This document shows positions 12,773-24,263 of a DNA stretch of 64,000 nt, piece after piece. The DNA lies in assembly GCA_030411725.1 (NCBI GenBank), contig MU839832.1, positions 310,001 through 374,000 on the forward strand. Reading direction: 5' to 3'. The first letter of the stretch is position 1. Each line of letters begins with the position of its first letter. The position numbers and the translations under genes are program-made. The notes beneath the pieces are model-generated. The model was not told the origin of the DNA, searched no databases, and saw only the letters and a list, made by a program, of their open reading frames with translations. The DNA comes from Echria macrotheca (taxonomy: Eukaryota > Ascomycota > Sordariomycetes > Sordariales > Schizotheciaceae).

Positions 12773-14738
12773 CTACAACTTGGTACTCTTGACCAGCCCC
12801 GTCTTGATACCCGACAGCTCGCCCTGGTACCCGCCCTTGCCTTCGCCGCCCTTATACACGGCCTTGACCGTCTTCAGCTTCTTCTGCTTCTCCTCGAACT
12901 TCATCCGCTTCTTGACGCGCGGGTTGCGCACCTCCTTCTTGCGCCGCGGTGCCAAGCCCTTGTTCTTCTGGATCTGGTACGTGATCTGTCGCTTGCCATC
13001 CGGACCCAGCTCCGCCTTCTCGACCACGCGCTCGCCCTTGCGAGCCGCCGCGATCGCCTCGAACCGTGCCGCCTTGTCTTCCTTCTTCTTTTGCGATGCA
13101 TGTGCCACCATGTCGTAGTACTCGTCCTCGTCGTCACGAATCCTGTTCGCCACCGCGTCGCCGTCGCTATCCCCATCGTCTCCCAGATCGGCTCCGTGCT
13201 TGCTGTCCTTCTTACCCCGCCGTTCTGCCTCGGCGTTGAGACGTGCCGCACGGTCTCTCTGTAGACTCGTTAGATATTTATCAATGAGAGAATCCGTCAA
13301 ACTTACCAATCGCTCGCGATATGGAATATCCATATCGCCGCCAGCATCGCGCCCGGCACCGGAACGCTTGTTAGATTTTTGAACGATCTGAGACGTATAA
13401 AACTTGAGAGTCTTCTTCCGCCGGACCTTGTCCTCGGCTGTACGAGCGTCCAAGGCCTCCTCATCTCCAAAATCGGATCGGTTGTCGTCCATCCGGTCGT
13501 CGACCGTCGTTGTCGGAGCCGACTCTGCCTTGGTCTTGGTGCTCTTGAGCAGGGTGGACAAGTTGGCGAGCGATTGCTCCACAGCCTTTGCCCTCCGGGC
13601 CTTCTCGGCCTTCTTCTGCTTCGCTGCCTTGATCTCGGCCTTGGACCGTTTCTCCTTGACTTCTGGCACAGGTTCGTCTGACATCTCGATGTCTTCGGGG
13701 GGTGAGAGCATTCCGGTGTCTGATACCGCTTGCTTGGATGCAGATCTCAGAGCCTTAACCTTGAGCCACGACTCGCGACAGCTCATGAGCGTCTCCATGA
13801 CCTCGTGTTCCCTTAGCTCCGCTGGGCTTAGTGGTTTTGCCGCTTCGTTTCCGTCTCGCGCCGGGGACGTAAGGATGGCAAAATAGCTGGCCAGCGACGC
13901 AACGTAGCACCCTAGAATCCACGACTTGACCACTTCGAGGGACTTGGCTGGTTTCCCCTCTGCATCTTTCTGCAGCGTCTCCAGAACCGGCCGCAACTCC
14001 CTAAACTCGTCCACCAGGTAGTCGAACTCGGGATACCTGGTCTGGAGCAGCTTGTACTTTTCGTCGGGCGTCATATCCTCGGTGATTTGAGCATCATCCA
14101 GCACTTCCGTCACGACCTCCTCCTCTGTCCCAGCCTGCTCCTTGGGCGCAAGCCATTCGCCTTCATCAAAGGCAAAATCGGCCTCCTGCATTTTCGCCAG
14201 CTTCTTGGCTTGTATCCTCCTAGCCTCGGCCTCTTCTTCCTGGGGAGATATTAGCAGCTACCCAACAACCCGAGACAAACAAGCTTACCAAGGCGTCAGC
14301 CTCCGTCTCGATAGCATCGGCATTGTAGTATTCCTTCCTCGAGGATCCCCAATAGCCCTCGTCGCCCTCCTCCTCGCCGCCCTTTTCTTCCGCCTCCTCG
14401 TCCGAGACCTCAGCAGCCTTGCCGCCCGCTTTCCGCTTGGCAGGAGCTTTTGTCTTGACCTCGGCGTCATCGTCCGACTCGTCGTCGTCCTCCTGGAGGA
14501 TCTCTTCGTCCGACGCCTCTAGGAACTCGTCCTCCCTGTCCTGGCGCTTGAGGCGCTTGGAGCGGCGCCCGCCGTCGTCGTCAGAGTCGAAATCGATGCG
14601 ATCTTTTTCTGCAAAGTATTCGTCCTCCGAGTTTGCGACATCCTTGTACGTCCGCACCGTGAGACGGGCATCTTTGGAGTCGAGTTCCCGGGGCCCGCTG
14701 GGCTCCGAGTTTCTGGGGGCCTTTCTCTTTTTCGCCAT
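12773..14738 (-). CDS. utp3: Small-subunit processome protein SAS10/UTP3
   Basis: Nucleolar U3 snoRNP/SSU processome component needed for 18S rRNA maturation, 622 aa (the yeast protein is about 610 aa). Exons in transcript order: 14738-14289, 14239-13307, 13258-12773, with introns of 49 and 48 nt, all phase 0. The N-terminus is a basic start (MAKKRKAPR) followed by long acidic Asp/Glu stretches. A Sas10/Utp3/C1D domain follows (KYKLLQTRYPEFDYLVDEF...LEVVKSWILGCYV). The C-terminal Sas10 domain is very basic (KNKGLAPRRKKEVRNPRVKKR...YQGELSGIKTGL). The second intron sits in YRERL/RDRAARL and is a multiple of three, so an unspliced reading also stays open. The start ATG is the only one preceding the conserved N-terminus. 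Confidence 0.93.
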
Positions 14739-15631
14739 TTTGTCTGTGGAAGTCTGGAGTTGTCGGCGAAGAAGTCAATTCGGTAGCGCGAAGGTTGTTG
14801 GTGTGCGATTGACTGGGATTTTCTGGTTGAAAATTCTTATCGATAGGCGCTGCAGTGAGTGGGCCCCACCGAACTGCCCCGCTTGGATCACCAAGATGGT
14901 GGTACCTACGGTAGTACAAGTACTTCAATACTTTCGATATTCGGTTTATTCCCTGAAGAGCAAGCCATTGACTGCTTACGTGAACACTTGAATCAGATGG
15001 ATCTCGAACCTTTATTCTTACTAGAGAGACTATGAATTAAAATCAGACTCTCCAGTATCTCTGGAAAAAAGAACAAGTGGGGACTTGACAACTCGGGAGG
15101 TACTTAACCTGTCAAGCCATCATCACACATCAGAGCGCTGAACGAGACTACATCGTCTAGTCTTCCCCAGGTCCCAAATATTGTTTGTTTCCGAAACTAA
15201 AAACAAAATGTCAAGTGTCACTCAGCTATCGTCCCGACTTCGTGATGGCTTCCCCCCCGAGCTCAGAGTTTATGTAGTCACTCTGACAGCAGGTGGTCCA
15301 AGCTCACACTCTTAAATTTGATGCCTCATCAGTAACCAACACTCCATGCTCGGAAGAACATCAGCATCTCCATAGGTCCGGTCGGAAACTCCGCCGTTCA
15401 TTCGGGGTTATACTGGACGGCAGGAATCATCCTCTACGAATCCTACCCATCCCACTCAAATAGGCAGAACGCACTAAGAATTCAACATCGTCGTTGGTTA
15501 CAAACCCCACAAGCAAACACGGAGGTTCCCGAGTGGTGGCTGCGATTATTGTCACTGCATCTGGTATTCCAACCAGAGCTGTAGTGTACTTGAAGCCCGC
15601 TCATCTCATTTTCACATAATAAGCCCCCTTG
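14739..15631. other. Divergent intergenic region UTP3 / KDS reductase
   Basis: Shared upstream region of two divergently transcribed genes, about 0.9 kb and relatively AT-rich. No gene or clear regulatory site recognised. Confidence 0.6.
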
Positions 15632-16778
15632 ATGGATTACCTCTCCACCCTCGTCGACACCTCCTCCTTCCCCAGCAACCAGAAGACGCTCATAACAAGC
15701 GGTATCGTCGGCGCCGCCGTGATCGCCCTGATCGCGACAACAACCATGGGTCTCTTTAGCAAAAACCACATGCCCGTCGAGGGCAAGGTATGTTTTCCCT
15801 CCCATCCTTCACACGGGGCCATATTTGGCTTACAAAAATAACCAGACCGTCCTCATCACCGGCGCGTCCGAGGGCATGGGCCGCTCCGCGGCCGTCCAAC
15901 TGGCCGCCAAAGGCGCCCACATAATCCTCGTCTCGCGCAACGTAGGCCGGCTCGAAGAAGCCGCGGCCGAGGTGCGCGCGGCCGCCAAGTCGCCCTCGTC
16001 CCAGCGCATAACCTACATCAGCGCCGACGTCTCGGAGCCGGGCTACGCGGCGCGCGTGCTCGCCGAGGCCATAGCCTGGAACGGCGGCGCGGCCCCGGAC
16101 ATAGTCTGGTGCGTCGCGGGCCTGTCGACCCCCCTCCTCTGGACCGACGAGCGCGCGCTACCTGCGGCGCGCCACAACATGTCGGTCAACTACTTCGGGT
16201 CGGCCGAGATGTCCCACGCGATCCTGCGCGAGTGGCTCGCCCCAGGAAACAAGTACGCCGAGCCCAAACATCTGGTGTTTACCGCGTCGATCCTCGCCCT
16301 CTGGGCCATCGTCGGCTACGGGCCCTACTCGCCCTCGAAATGGGCCCTCCGCGGCCTCGCCGACACGCTCGTCATGGAGCTGCAGATGTACCCCGACACG
16401 CCCGTGCGCGTGCACGTCGTGTACCCGGCCACCATCACGAGTCCCGGGCTGGCGCGCGAGAACGAGACGAAGCCCGGGGTCACCCTCGAGATCGAGGAGG
16501 ACGACGTCCCCGAGTCGCCCGACACGGTCGCGGCGCGGTCGATCGCGGGTCTCGAGCGCGGCGACTATTTCGTCGATGTCTCTTTTCTAGGTCGTATCAT
16601 GCGCGTCGGTGCTCTGGGCGGGTCGCCACGGAACAGCTGGCTGTTCGACACTGTGCTCGGGTGGTTTGTGCCCATCATTTACTTCTTTACGCTCATATAC
16701 GTCAACACCAAGGTCAGGGCGTGGCCGAAAAAGCATGGAGTTCCTGGAGCTGTAGCCGCACCTGCTGTCAAGCCGTAA
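15632..16778 (+). CDS. tsc10: 3-ketodihydrosphingosine reductase (TSC10/KSR1 family SDR)
   Basis: Endoplasmic-reticulum short-chain dehydrogenase reducing 3-ketosphinganine to dihydrosphingosine with NADPH, the second step of sphingolipid synthesis. 362 aa. Exons 15632-15787 and 15846-16778, with a 58-nt phase 0 intron (GTATGT...ACCAG). An N-terminal membrane anchor is visible (ITSGIVGAAVIALIATTTMGL, approximate). It is followed by the NADPH-binding TGASEGMG motif, NMSVNYFGSAEM (structural Asn), catalytic Ser in FTASILALWA, and the YxxxK pair in YSPSKWAL. A C-terminal hydrophobic segment (FVPIIYFFTLIYV) and a short basic tail follow. The length fits fungal Tsc10 proteins. The start is the ATG just upstream of DYLSTLVD; a TTG immediately before it is not a start. 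Confidence 0.92.
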
Positions 16779-17016
16779 TTTCTTATTCTTATGTCTGGGA
16801 TAGCTTCAGGAGAGGGGAAAAGGGGTTTACTTAATGAATTACTGGTGGGCTCATATATGTACGATGCACGAGACTGGTTATACTATATCAAGGCGATTAT
16901 GGAATGGTAATGGAGTGGTGTCATTAAACTGCTGTTACGGAAAAGATATGTCTCATACTGAACTCAAAATCATGGTATCATCAAGGAGAAACCACTCCAA
17001 GCCATTCCCCCGCCTG

Positions 17017-18219
17017 CTATGCGGCGACGAACTGCATAAACCATCCGGACTCGGGTTGTAATGTGTCGTACCCATTGAATCTCTGCCGGTACATGGCCCC
17101 CGAGACATTCGATCCTGAATCCGACCGCGGACTTCCCTTGCCCGCATCTTCGTCCTCCCACTTCCTCACCCTCAAACCGACTGAGCCGGCGATCATCTCG
17201 GTCGGGATCTTCACACCGCTATTAATCAGCGTCACCGGCACCTTGGTGAAGCCCATGGGAATCTGGCTCCGCGTCAGCCTGACAGTGTCGGACCCGCCGC
17301 CTATCCGGCTCAGAGGACCCCATCCGGAGCTCGACCTGTGCAGACAGTTGCCCTCCTCATCCCAGTAGCAGAAGGCTGTAATCCAGCCCGAATACGTGGT
17401 GCTCCCGCTGCCATTGGGCTTGTGCTCGTCCACGATGCTCTGCCAGAACTTCTTGGCCCCTGGGCCGTCGGGGTCCTGGAACGTCTCGATGAAGCCCGCC
17501 AACACCGGCCGCAGCACACGGTACCACTTGAACGCCTCCGGTCCGAACTTGCCCGACCCCAGCCGAGCGGCGCATCGCTCGGCAATCTCAATCCAGTCGT
17601 CCTCCTCCCCGAGCAGTGTCACGGCCGGGATGCCGCAACGAGTGCCCCAACTATAGGTGAAGTACTTCTGCAGGGTTCCCATGAAGATGATACTAGCGAC
17701 GGCCTGATCCGTCTTCTCGGTCGTACTAAAGGCCGGGAGAATCCAGTCGCGTAGCGCCGGGTCCGTGATATTGGCGCCCATAAGCTTCGTCATCTCAAAA
17801 GCCATGGCGCCGTGGTCCAGGTCGGGCGTCAGCTCGACTTCGATATGGAGCTCCTTCTGCCCGTCATGAGCCACAAACTGGGAACGCAGCTCCTCGGCGT
17901 TGGCATTGACATAAGAGCTCAGCTGCGTCAATATGGCGAACCAAACATCCTCGGGCCGCAAGACGAGGTTGTGATGCTCGTTGTAGGCCTCGATGCAGGC
18001 ATGCACAAAGCCGTTCTTGGTGGCAAACGTAGTCGATGTGCGGTCGAGGTCGGTGAAGGAGCTCTGCACAAGACGGGGGACCTTGCCCATGTCTCCATCG
18101 TTGGTGGTTATTGTTGCGAGGAGCTGTTCTGGGGACGTCGACAGCGTGTAACGGCTCTGGGCCGGCCCTCGTTTCCCCCAAGTCTCGGCCGCATGTTGAG
18201 ACGGGTAAACGGTAGGCAT
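17017..18219 (-). CDS. DUF4419-domain protein, function unknown
   Basis: Single-exon gene of 400 aa. The body matches the DUF4419 family (PF14388), with blocks such as NGFVHACIEAYNEHHNLVLRPEDVW, FAILTQLSSYVNANAEELR, YFTYSWGTRCGIPAVTLLGEEDDW and SGWITAFCYWDEEGNCL. The biochemical function of the family is unknown. There is no signal peptide or membrane segment, so a cytosolic protein is likely. A Gly/Ser-rich linker precedes the C-terminal RFNGYDTLQPESGWFMQFV. It is convergent with the KDS reductase gene, 238 bp away, and divergent from the DUF3716 gene. The start ATG is the first in the open frame. Confidence 0.88.
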   Translation of the reverse strand: MPTVYPSQHAAETWGKRGPAQSRYTLSTSPEQLLATITTNDGDMGKVPRLVQSSFTDLDRTSTTFATKNGFVHACIEAYNEHHNLVLRPEDVWFAILTQLSSYVNANAEELRSQFVAHDGQKELHIEVELTPDLDHGAMAFEMTKLMGANITDPALRDWILPAFSTTEKTDQAVASIIFMGTLQKYFTYSWGTRCGIPAVTLLGEEDDWIEIAERCAARLGSGKFGPEAFKWYRVLRPVLAGFIETFQDPDGPGAKKFWQSIVDEHKPNGSGSTTYSGWITAFCYWDEEGNCLHRSSSGWGPLSRIGGGSDTVRLTRSQIPMGFTKVPVTLINSGVKIPTEMIAGSVGLRVRKWEDEDAGKGSPRSDSGSNVSGAMYRQRFNGYDTLQPESGWFMQFVAA

Positions 18220-19313
18220 GCTGCCCCCCTGACGCCGAGAATATCGCTGACAGTCGTGAGAGTCCGAGGCAGGCTACGAGCCAGAAGCGAACATGGCGTG
18301 TGGATGAGCGATGGGAGACAAGGAGGAAGGATCAGACATGGTTGAAATACATTTTGCTCGTCGCGCCTCACCTGGCCAAGCGGACGGTCGGAACGGGACC
18401 ATGCATCGCGCCAGTGACCTTGACCTCCTTTATGTGGCCTCGCAGCCGTCCGGGAGGGTCTCCCACTGCCGGTGCAGGAGGGGGCGGAAAGAAGGGAAAG
18501 GCACTAAGCCCTATCAATCACCGAGAGCGTTGCGGTGCACCAGCACCACAGGTCGGTAACCCCGCCGCTTCCCCTTCTCTGGCCGAGCCTGTCGAATTCA
18601 AAGACAGATGTACGGCACACCCCCTCTGGCTGATTGGGCCGGCAGCGAAATCCGCCATCCTGTGTCTTTCCGGGGTCCATACCGGCTCTAGGTAACCAGA
18701 ATGCATTCGGTCAGGGACCGACATCTCCTGCTTGTTTCGAGATGAAGGCCCGACAAGACCGTTGATGCGGAGAAATCCGACCGGCCATGTTTCCGGGCTC
18801 CTTACCGAAAGCTCTTGCTGACCGCCTTTGGAGACGAAAATCAAAGGCATTAATTTCTTGGCCACAGGTTGGGAGCGGTGGACGAAGAGGCGGTCATCAT
18901 GATGTATCACTTATGCAGGGCACAGGGTTGGATGGAGTCAGAATTCCAAGATGGGCAGATGCCATGAGGAACTCGCTGACCTTCCCTTCACGCCCCTTCC
19001 TTCCTGAGCTTCCTCCATCAAGGCGGGGTGAGATCGGAAAAGCAGTGAGGGGCACAGGTGCTTGGCGCACGGACCACAGGGACCAAACGAAAAGCTGGCC
19101 TGGCAGTGGCTGGCCGGCTCTCCACTGCTGACACGATTGGCCAATCCAGGTAAAACTGCTTTCAAAAAGGCATCGCCAGGACTGCTGGGTTTGAAACTGC
19201 ATCAAAGCCACCAGCTGACGACAGCTGCCCCTCCGCGACTCCCGACTTCTGCATCCACGACGAGATTAGCTACGCCGCGCCCGGGATTGCACTCATCCGC
19301 CGCTGCGGATAGC
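18220..19313. other. Divergent intergenic region DUF4419 / DUF3716
   Basis: About 1.1 kb between two divergent genes. Open frames here have no domain. The frame upstream of the DUF3716 ATG stays open back to about 19062 but contains no ATG, so it is probably 5' leader. Confidence 0.55.
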
Positions 19314-20580
19314 ATGAAGGCGATGCGTCCCACGCGCGGGAGGGTCACAAAGCCTTCTCCGGCACGCGGTGGGCGGCCTGGACGCGCCACGGCTGCCCAG
19401 CTGGCCGCGGCCCACGAAGCTCTGGCCGAACAGCAGCTCAAGCAGGACCCCCAGGACCCCTCCGTCTACGACGAGGCTGCCCGCCTCGGCGCCGAGCAGT
19501 ACGCGGCCGCCGCTGCCGCCGCCGTCATGGACCCGGCCGACATGGGCGATGCCCAGGGCGATGCCGAGGCCGAGGCCGATCTGGAGGACGACGACCCCGC
19601 CGGATCCGGACTGCCCCCCCACGTTGACCTCACCACGGCCGCAAACATCCTCGCCAACGGCGGCCAGCCTGTCGACAACCACCATCCAGACCTCCAGCAA
19701 GGCATGGCCCACGCCCATCACCAGCAACCCGCCGCCCAGATGAGCGTGGCCGCCATGCAGCCTGCCGGCCAGTCGCCCATGGACCCCTCGCTCGTCAAGA
19801 CCACGCAGCAACTGGCCGTCGAGTCGGGCTACAACGGCCTCAACATTGAAAGCGCGCTTGCCAAACGACTCGCGCGCGAGCCCGGCCGTCGCCACGCCCA
19901 CCAGCGTCGCCCCGAGCAAGTGCTGAACCTGGCGAGACGCAGCAACGTCGAGGCGCTGTTTGCCCACATCGCCGGAGAACCTGCGCGGGTCCCGTGCAAG
20001 AACTGCCACAAAGGACACGGGCCATGGGTTTCCTGCATCGTTGTTGACGGCCAGATGTGTGGCAGCTGTGCCAACTGCTGGTTCAACGCCAGTGGAGCTA
20101 GGTGCAGCTTCCACGGTAAGCCAGAATCCTCCTTCGTTCTTCGGCCCTGCTCTGTCTCTTCCCTTCCTCCGTCTCCTCCAAGTCCGTCACACATCTAACA
20201 TCCAGTCTTTGGCAGAAACCCGTAACCCCCAGACTCAGCAACACCCGTCTATGATACAAGGCACCACCGCCAGCTTGCCCGCAGATCCGTCGTACCGCTT
20301 TGCCACGCCGCACGCCATGATGCCTTCGGCTCCCGGCCCATCGTTGGGCGATGTTCACCAGCCGCACCAGTTCACCACCTCCCCTCTCGTGCAGAATATC
20401 ATTGCTCGTGCTATGGCCGAAGTCAGAGCTGGAGACCAGGCCAACCGCCATCTCATGCACATCGAGATTGCTGCCAAACAGCTCGCCTTACATATCGTTG
20501 AGTATGAGGACGCGGTAGCCAGTCAAGAGGCCGGTCAGAACCCGGGCCAGCAGGTCCTGGGAGATGAATCTGGACCGTAG
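19314..20580 (+). CDS. DUF3716-domain protein
   Basis: Predicted 388-aa protein. Exons 19314-20115 and 20216-20580; the 100-nt intron is GTAAGC...GGCAG in phase 1. The N-terminus is basic and Gly/Arg/Pro-rich (RGRVTKPSPARGGRPGR), followed by Ala/Gln/His-rich low complexity. Residues about 223-268 form a DUF3716 module (PF12511): CKNCHKGHGPWVSC, then GSCANCWFNASGARCSFH, a Cys-rich, probably zinc-binding element common in ascomycetes and of unknown function. The C-terminal part (SPLVQNIIARAMAEVRAGD...IEIAAKQLALHIVEYED) looks helical. A further 47-nt intron (20577-20623, GTAGGA...GGCAG) would join the repeat-rich coding-like tail downstream (see 20598-21059), so the true C-terminus is uncertain. 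Confidence 0.8.
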
Positions 20581-20597
20581 GAAGGGTCATGGAGTGA

Positions 20598-21059
20598 TCG
20601 CCACCACTGGAGTGGGCCGGCAGCCCGGGCGAGACACCTTCAAACGAATCGGCATCGCAAAGCGAATCGGCATCGCAGCATGAATCGGCATCGCAGAGCA
20701 TATCGATATAGCAGGGGCCCCGGACTATAACAGAACTCCCGACTACATCGAAATCCCCGGCTACATCGGAACCCCCTAGTTTACCAGAATCCCCCTCCAT
20801 AGCAGCACCGCTGACTACACCGGAACCCCCAAGTTTACCAGAATCCTCCATGGCAGCACCGCTTGGTACACAGGATTCCTCGTTTATACCCAACCCATCC
20901 CTTCCGCTGCACGGTTCCCCCTCGGAAAACGACAAGGTTTTATCGGGACAACAGAGCGAGAGTGTACCGGCGGAACCGACCAAACCTCTTACATACGCCC
21001 AAGCGCTGAGAAACCCTCCAAAGAAAGAATCAGAGGAGCAGCAATCGTCCGGTCAGTAA
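20598..21059 (+). pseudogene. Coding-like repeat-rich tail of DUF3716 gene, interrupted by TAG
   Basis: One frame from 20598 to 21059 reads as a low-complexity protein with a single in-frame stop, TAG at 20709-20711. Before it are three in-frame 18-bp units encoding ESASQ plus one residue. After it are two related peptide units, T-S-E-P-P-S-L-P-E-S-P-S-I-A-A-P-L and T-P-E-P-P-S-L-P-E-S-S-M-A-A-P-L, then PTKPLTYAQALRNPPKK and a stop at 21057-21059. A 47-nt intron from the preceding gene enters this frame exactly. The TAG may be a real terminator leaving the rest as decayed coding sequence, or it may be removed by a different intron (for example GTAGCC near 20514 to the TAG at 20711). Which is true cannot be told here. 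Confidence 0.5.
20646..20699 (+). repeat. Three 18-bp tandem units, in frame (ESASQx)
   Basis: Units 20646-20663, 20664-20681 and 20682-20699 share GAATCGGCATCGCA and differ only in the last four bases. The following bases (ATATCGATATAG) look like a decayed fourth unit that carries the stop codon. Confidence 0.9.
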
Positions 21060-22242
21060 AGCTTCGGCACTGGGGTTGGGGTTCGGTTGTTTTTTCCCCT
21101 TTTCGAGTACCGTGTCATTTCGTTTCTTACCCCCTTGACGGCTGGTTCTGCGCTACTTTTCTCGATTGTTGTTTTATTCCCGGTACTTGTTTTTCCTTTC
21201 ACAGTTTTAATGGATTGGACTCTGCACAGCGATACCCCTCATATGTTTTTTTTTTTCCTTTCTCTCCCCTTTTTCACATCAAACGAGCTGGATGGGGGAT
21301 CTTGGTCTCTGTTATTCATGAATCCAAACCGACCATCCACGGGTCTCCTTGCTCTCAAGCATAGAGAGGGGACAAGGAGGAGTGGCGATTCGGTTTGGCT
21401 TTCGATGAAACAGAGCTGGGGCAACGACTATCATTCAACTTTCTCAATCGTCTGGGTTTGAGGCGAAGGGTTTTAACAGGAGACAGAGTGGGAAAGGGAA
21501 GGAAAGAAGAAGAAGAAAGGGATGAGGGAGAGATACAAGCACACAACACAGCGCTAGATTGTCATGGATTTTGTGTAAGAATGTTACCCAATCGGTTCGG
21601 AGGTTCGAGGTCTCTGCCAACATCGCAGAGGAGGGATGAGGATCAGTTTAGGAGAGAGAAGATAATACCAGACAGCGGCGAGTAATACCGAGTTACGCGT
21701 GGTGTTTGACACATTTGCTGCTCCCTGTGACTGCTTGTCTCCTAAGTCTCGGCCATATTGTTGACAAGTCAACCAAGGACGTGGGAGGTGGGTATCACAC
21801 AACACAATGTAGGAACACTTCTCTCTCATCCCTCGTCCACGTCCACATCCCAACCATCTAAACTTTCTGCAGGGGCCATGGGATGAACACGTCCGCAGGC
21901 CGGCCGCTATCACAGCTGCTTACCTTGGGTACAGACGGTACTACCATTTAAGTCCCTGTAATGAATAGCTCTCCCTCCTATCATGTAAAAACAAATCCAG
22001 TCTGTAGGGAGTAGTAATCAGGACGATATCTATGGTCGGCGTACGGGAGTAACTTAGTCTGAATCAGCAGTGAACCTTGGTCGGCAAGTCGATACAATCT
22101 CTCTCTCCCCTCTCCCCTCTCCACAGCTTCGTCGATTTAGAACCGCACAGGAAACATGAATATATGAATGTCAATGTTCGTCCGATTTATCGTCCGCCAG
22201 GTGGATGCATCTTCATGGTCCAGGAGGTCCGAGAGCTAATAA

Positions 22243-22282
22243 TCATCATCACCACCACCACCACCACCACCAGCACCACCAG
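22243..22282. repeat. (CAT/CAC)n microsatellite
   Basis: A run of CAT then CAC trinucleotides with one CAG interruption. Simple sequence, immediately upstream of the 36-bp duplication. Confidence 0.9.
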
Positions 22283-22284
22283 CC

Positions 22285-22356
22285 CCAATCAAAAAAGCAT
22301 GTCAAGTCAACACCCCAAAACCAATCAAAAAAGCATGTCAAGTCAACACCCCAAAA
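22285..22356. repeat. Perfect 36-bp tandem duplication
   Basis: 22285-22320 and 22321-22356 are identical (each begins CCAATCAAAAAAGCATGTCA). No mismatches, so the duplication is recent. Confidence 0.95.
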
Positions 22357-23038
22357 ATTCAAGACAAGGAGATCTCTTCCAGGTATTGTTACCACTATAG
22401 ACAAATCCAACCACCATCCCGCTGGTTAATGGACCGTTTGGACCGCCGTTGCTCCTACAGAGGGGACCGACAAGAAAAAAGACAGAGAGAGAGAGAGAAA
22501 ACAAAAAAAGGGAACCCTATTGGTTGTGGTATGTTTGCTCCCGAGCCCGTAAATTCGCGGCCTCTTTTCTCTCTCGTTCGTTTCCATTGTTCACCACCAC
22601 TACTCTTTCATCACCGCCCCAACCCACCCCAGCCCCCCTTCCTTGCTCCTTGGGTCAAAATTTGCACCAAAGCCGCTCATACCGATCCATGGAAAGTCGA
22701 GAAAAGAAGAAAAGCTCATACATGACAGAAGAAAAAAAAAAGTCAGACAGAAAAAGACTCGTAATTAAACAAGATATGTAACTCCCTTCCCGATAACTCT
22801 CGAGATGCAATATTCCCACACGGTGCTGCTGGGTCTGCACCTCCTTAAAATGAAGAAGTCGTGCTTCGTTCCCTTTTTTCGGATTCTCGACGGAGGCGGA
22901 GAAGGCCAGGCCTAAGACGGGTTTCGTTTGTCAAATCCACCGCTCCGGAATCGCAAGCCTTAGTAAACGTTCATCACCCATTACCATCAGATCCAACCGA
23001 ATCAATCGCTCCGCATCCATTGCCAAACATTCGATCGG

Positions 23039-24263
23039 TTAGATGAGACCGCACAGACGAAGGTTCTCCTGGATGATAATATCTGATAGAAAATTAGTGC
23101 GGGTCAATATCAAAGCTCATATCTCCTCTTACCATTTACAGCAGCCATAACGAAACGGATCTGCGTCGTGTCGGTGGCACACGTGAAGTGTGTGTAAATC
23201 TGCTTTGTCTCGTGCTGGTTGAGGCTGACAAAGCGATTGAGAATATAGTCGCAGGCGGCCCCGTAGTCATCACCACCCTCGTAATCGGGGAAGTAGTTCT
23301 TCATGGGGCTGACGGGAAGCTTCTCCTTGAATCGATCGATCTTGTTCAGGAACAGGATAATCGAAGTCTTGATGAACCACCTCGAGTTGCAGATCGAGTC
23401 GAAAAGCGTGAGAGCCTCCTGCATACGGTTGACCGTCTCATCCTCGAAAAGCAGCTGGTCGTATTCCGAGATGGCGACAAGGAACAGAATGGTCGTGACA
23501 TTCTCGAAGCAATGGATCCACTTCTTTCGCTCGGATCGCTGACCACCGACGTCGAACATGCGGTACGTGAGATCGCCGATGATAAAGGTAGTCTCGGTGA
23601 TACCAGTAGTCTTGACACGGGACCGGAGCACATCCTGGTCGTTGGGCATATAGTCAGGAGCGGCAATACGAGCGATGTTGTCGAAGTAGCTTTGAAGAGT
23701 TAGTCAGCCATCAAACAAGTACTCGGGCGGAACTTACTATCTCGCCGAATCGTTCAACTGGTATTCCCTTGACCGCTTGAAACAGCTCTGAACACCACCA
23801 TCTCTCCAGAGCGCCTCGATGGCGTTGCCAACCTCCGGGGGCAAAACATCGCCTTCGATCTGGGTGGGTTGCATGAAGATGGTCTGAACGTGGTACTCCA
23901 TTCGGGCATCCGAGAGCGGCAGCTCCAGCGTCTCCATGGCCTCGAGAATGACGCGCATCGACTGCACCGTGTTGCTGAAGATGATTTCCTTGAATGACTC
24001 CCGTTCATCGCGCGAATACCCGCCCTCGTGGATGAGCTTCATCTGCTTCAAGATGGTCGACTTCCCGGATTCACCAGCACCTGCCAATTGTCAGAACCCA
24101 CTCAAGCCGTCGCTGGTACAACGGATCGTCGCTTCGTTGACATACCCAAAAGGAGCATCTTGATTTCGTTCCGCTGTTGCATGCGATCCCGCTTCAGCTG
24201 ATTCTCGATCTCCTCGTTCCGGGCCCGGCCCTCCTTCTCCTCCGTACTCATCCCGCAACCCAT
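23039..24263 (-). CDS. gna-1: Heterotrimeric G-protein alpha subunit, group I (GNA-1 type)
   Basis: Membrane-attached GTPase coupling receptors to cAMP, mating and growth signalling in filamentous fungi. 353 aa, the exact size of Neurospora GNA-1. Exons in transcript order: 24263-24146, 24080-23738, 23689-23133, 23082-23039, with introns of 65, 48 and 50 nt. The N-terminus MGCGMS provides the Gly-2 myristoylation and Cys-3 palmitoylation sites. The P-loop is GAGESGKST, switch I RVKTTG (the Arg modified by cholera toxin), switch II DVGGQRSERKKW, G4 NKID and G5 TCATDT. The last 14-codon exon supplies IIIQENLRLCGLI, whose Cys four from the end is the pertussis-toxin-type site. The final short exon is easily missed. 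All functional residues are intact. Confidence 0.97.

Larger units (their letters stand above)
21060..23038. other. Intergenic region, no gene recognised
   Basis: About 2 kb between the DUF3716 gene and the 3' end of the G-alpha gene. It holds a CAT/CAC microsatellite and a perfect 36-bp duplication (listed separately), a GA run near 22484 and purine-rich tracts. A His-rich open frame over the microsatellite is not considered a gene. Confidence 0.55.

Noticed and set aside
19293..20114. 273-codon minus-strand open frame, Gly/Val-rich
   Set aside because: It is antisense to the DUF3716 coding exon, whose Cys-rich motif and splice junction support the plus strand.
20453..20983. Minus-strand frame with repeated C-D-A-D-S peptides
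   Set aside because: It is the antisense image of the 18-bp and P-E-S repeats. The plus frame links to an existing gene by a good intron and ends cleanly.
22205..22429. His-rich small protein
   Set aside because: It is produced by the CAT/CAC microsatellite and the 36-bp duplication.
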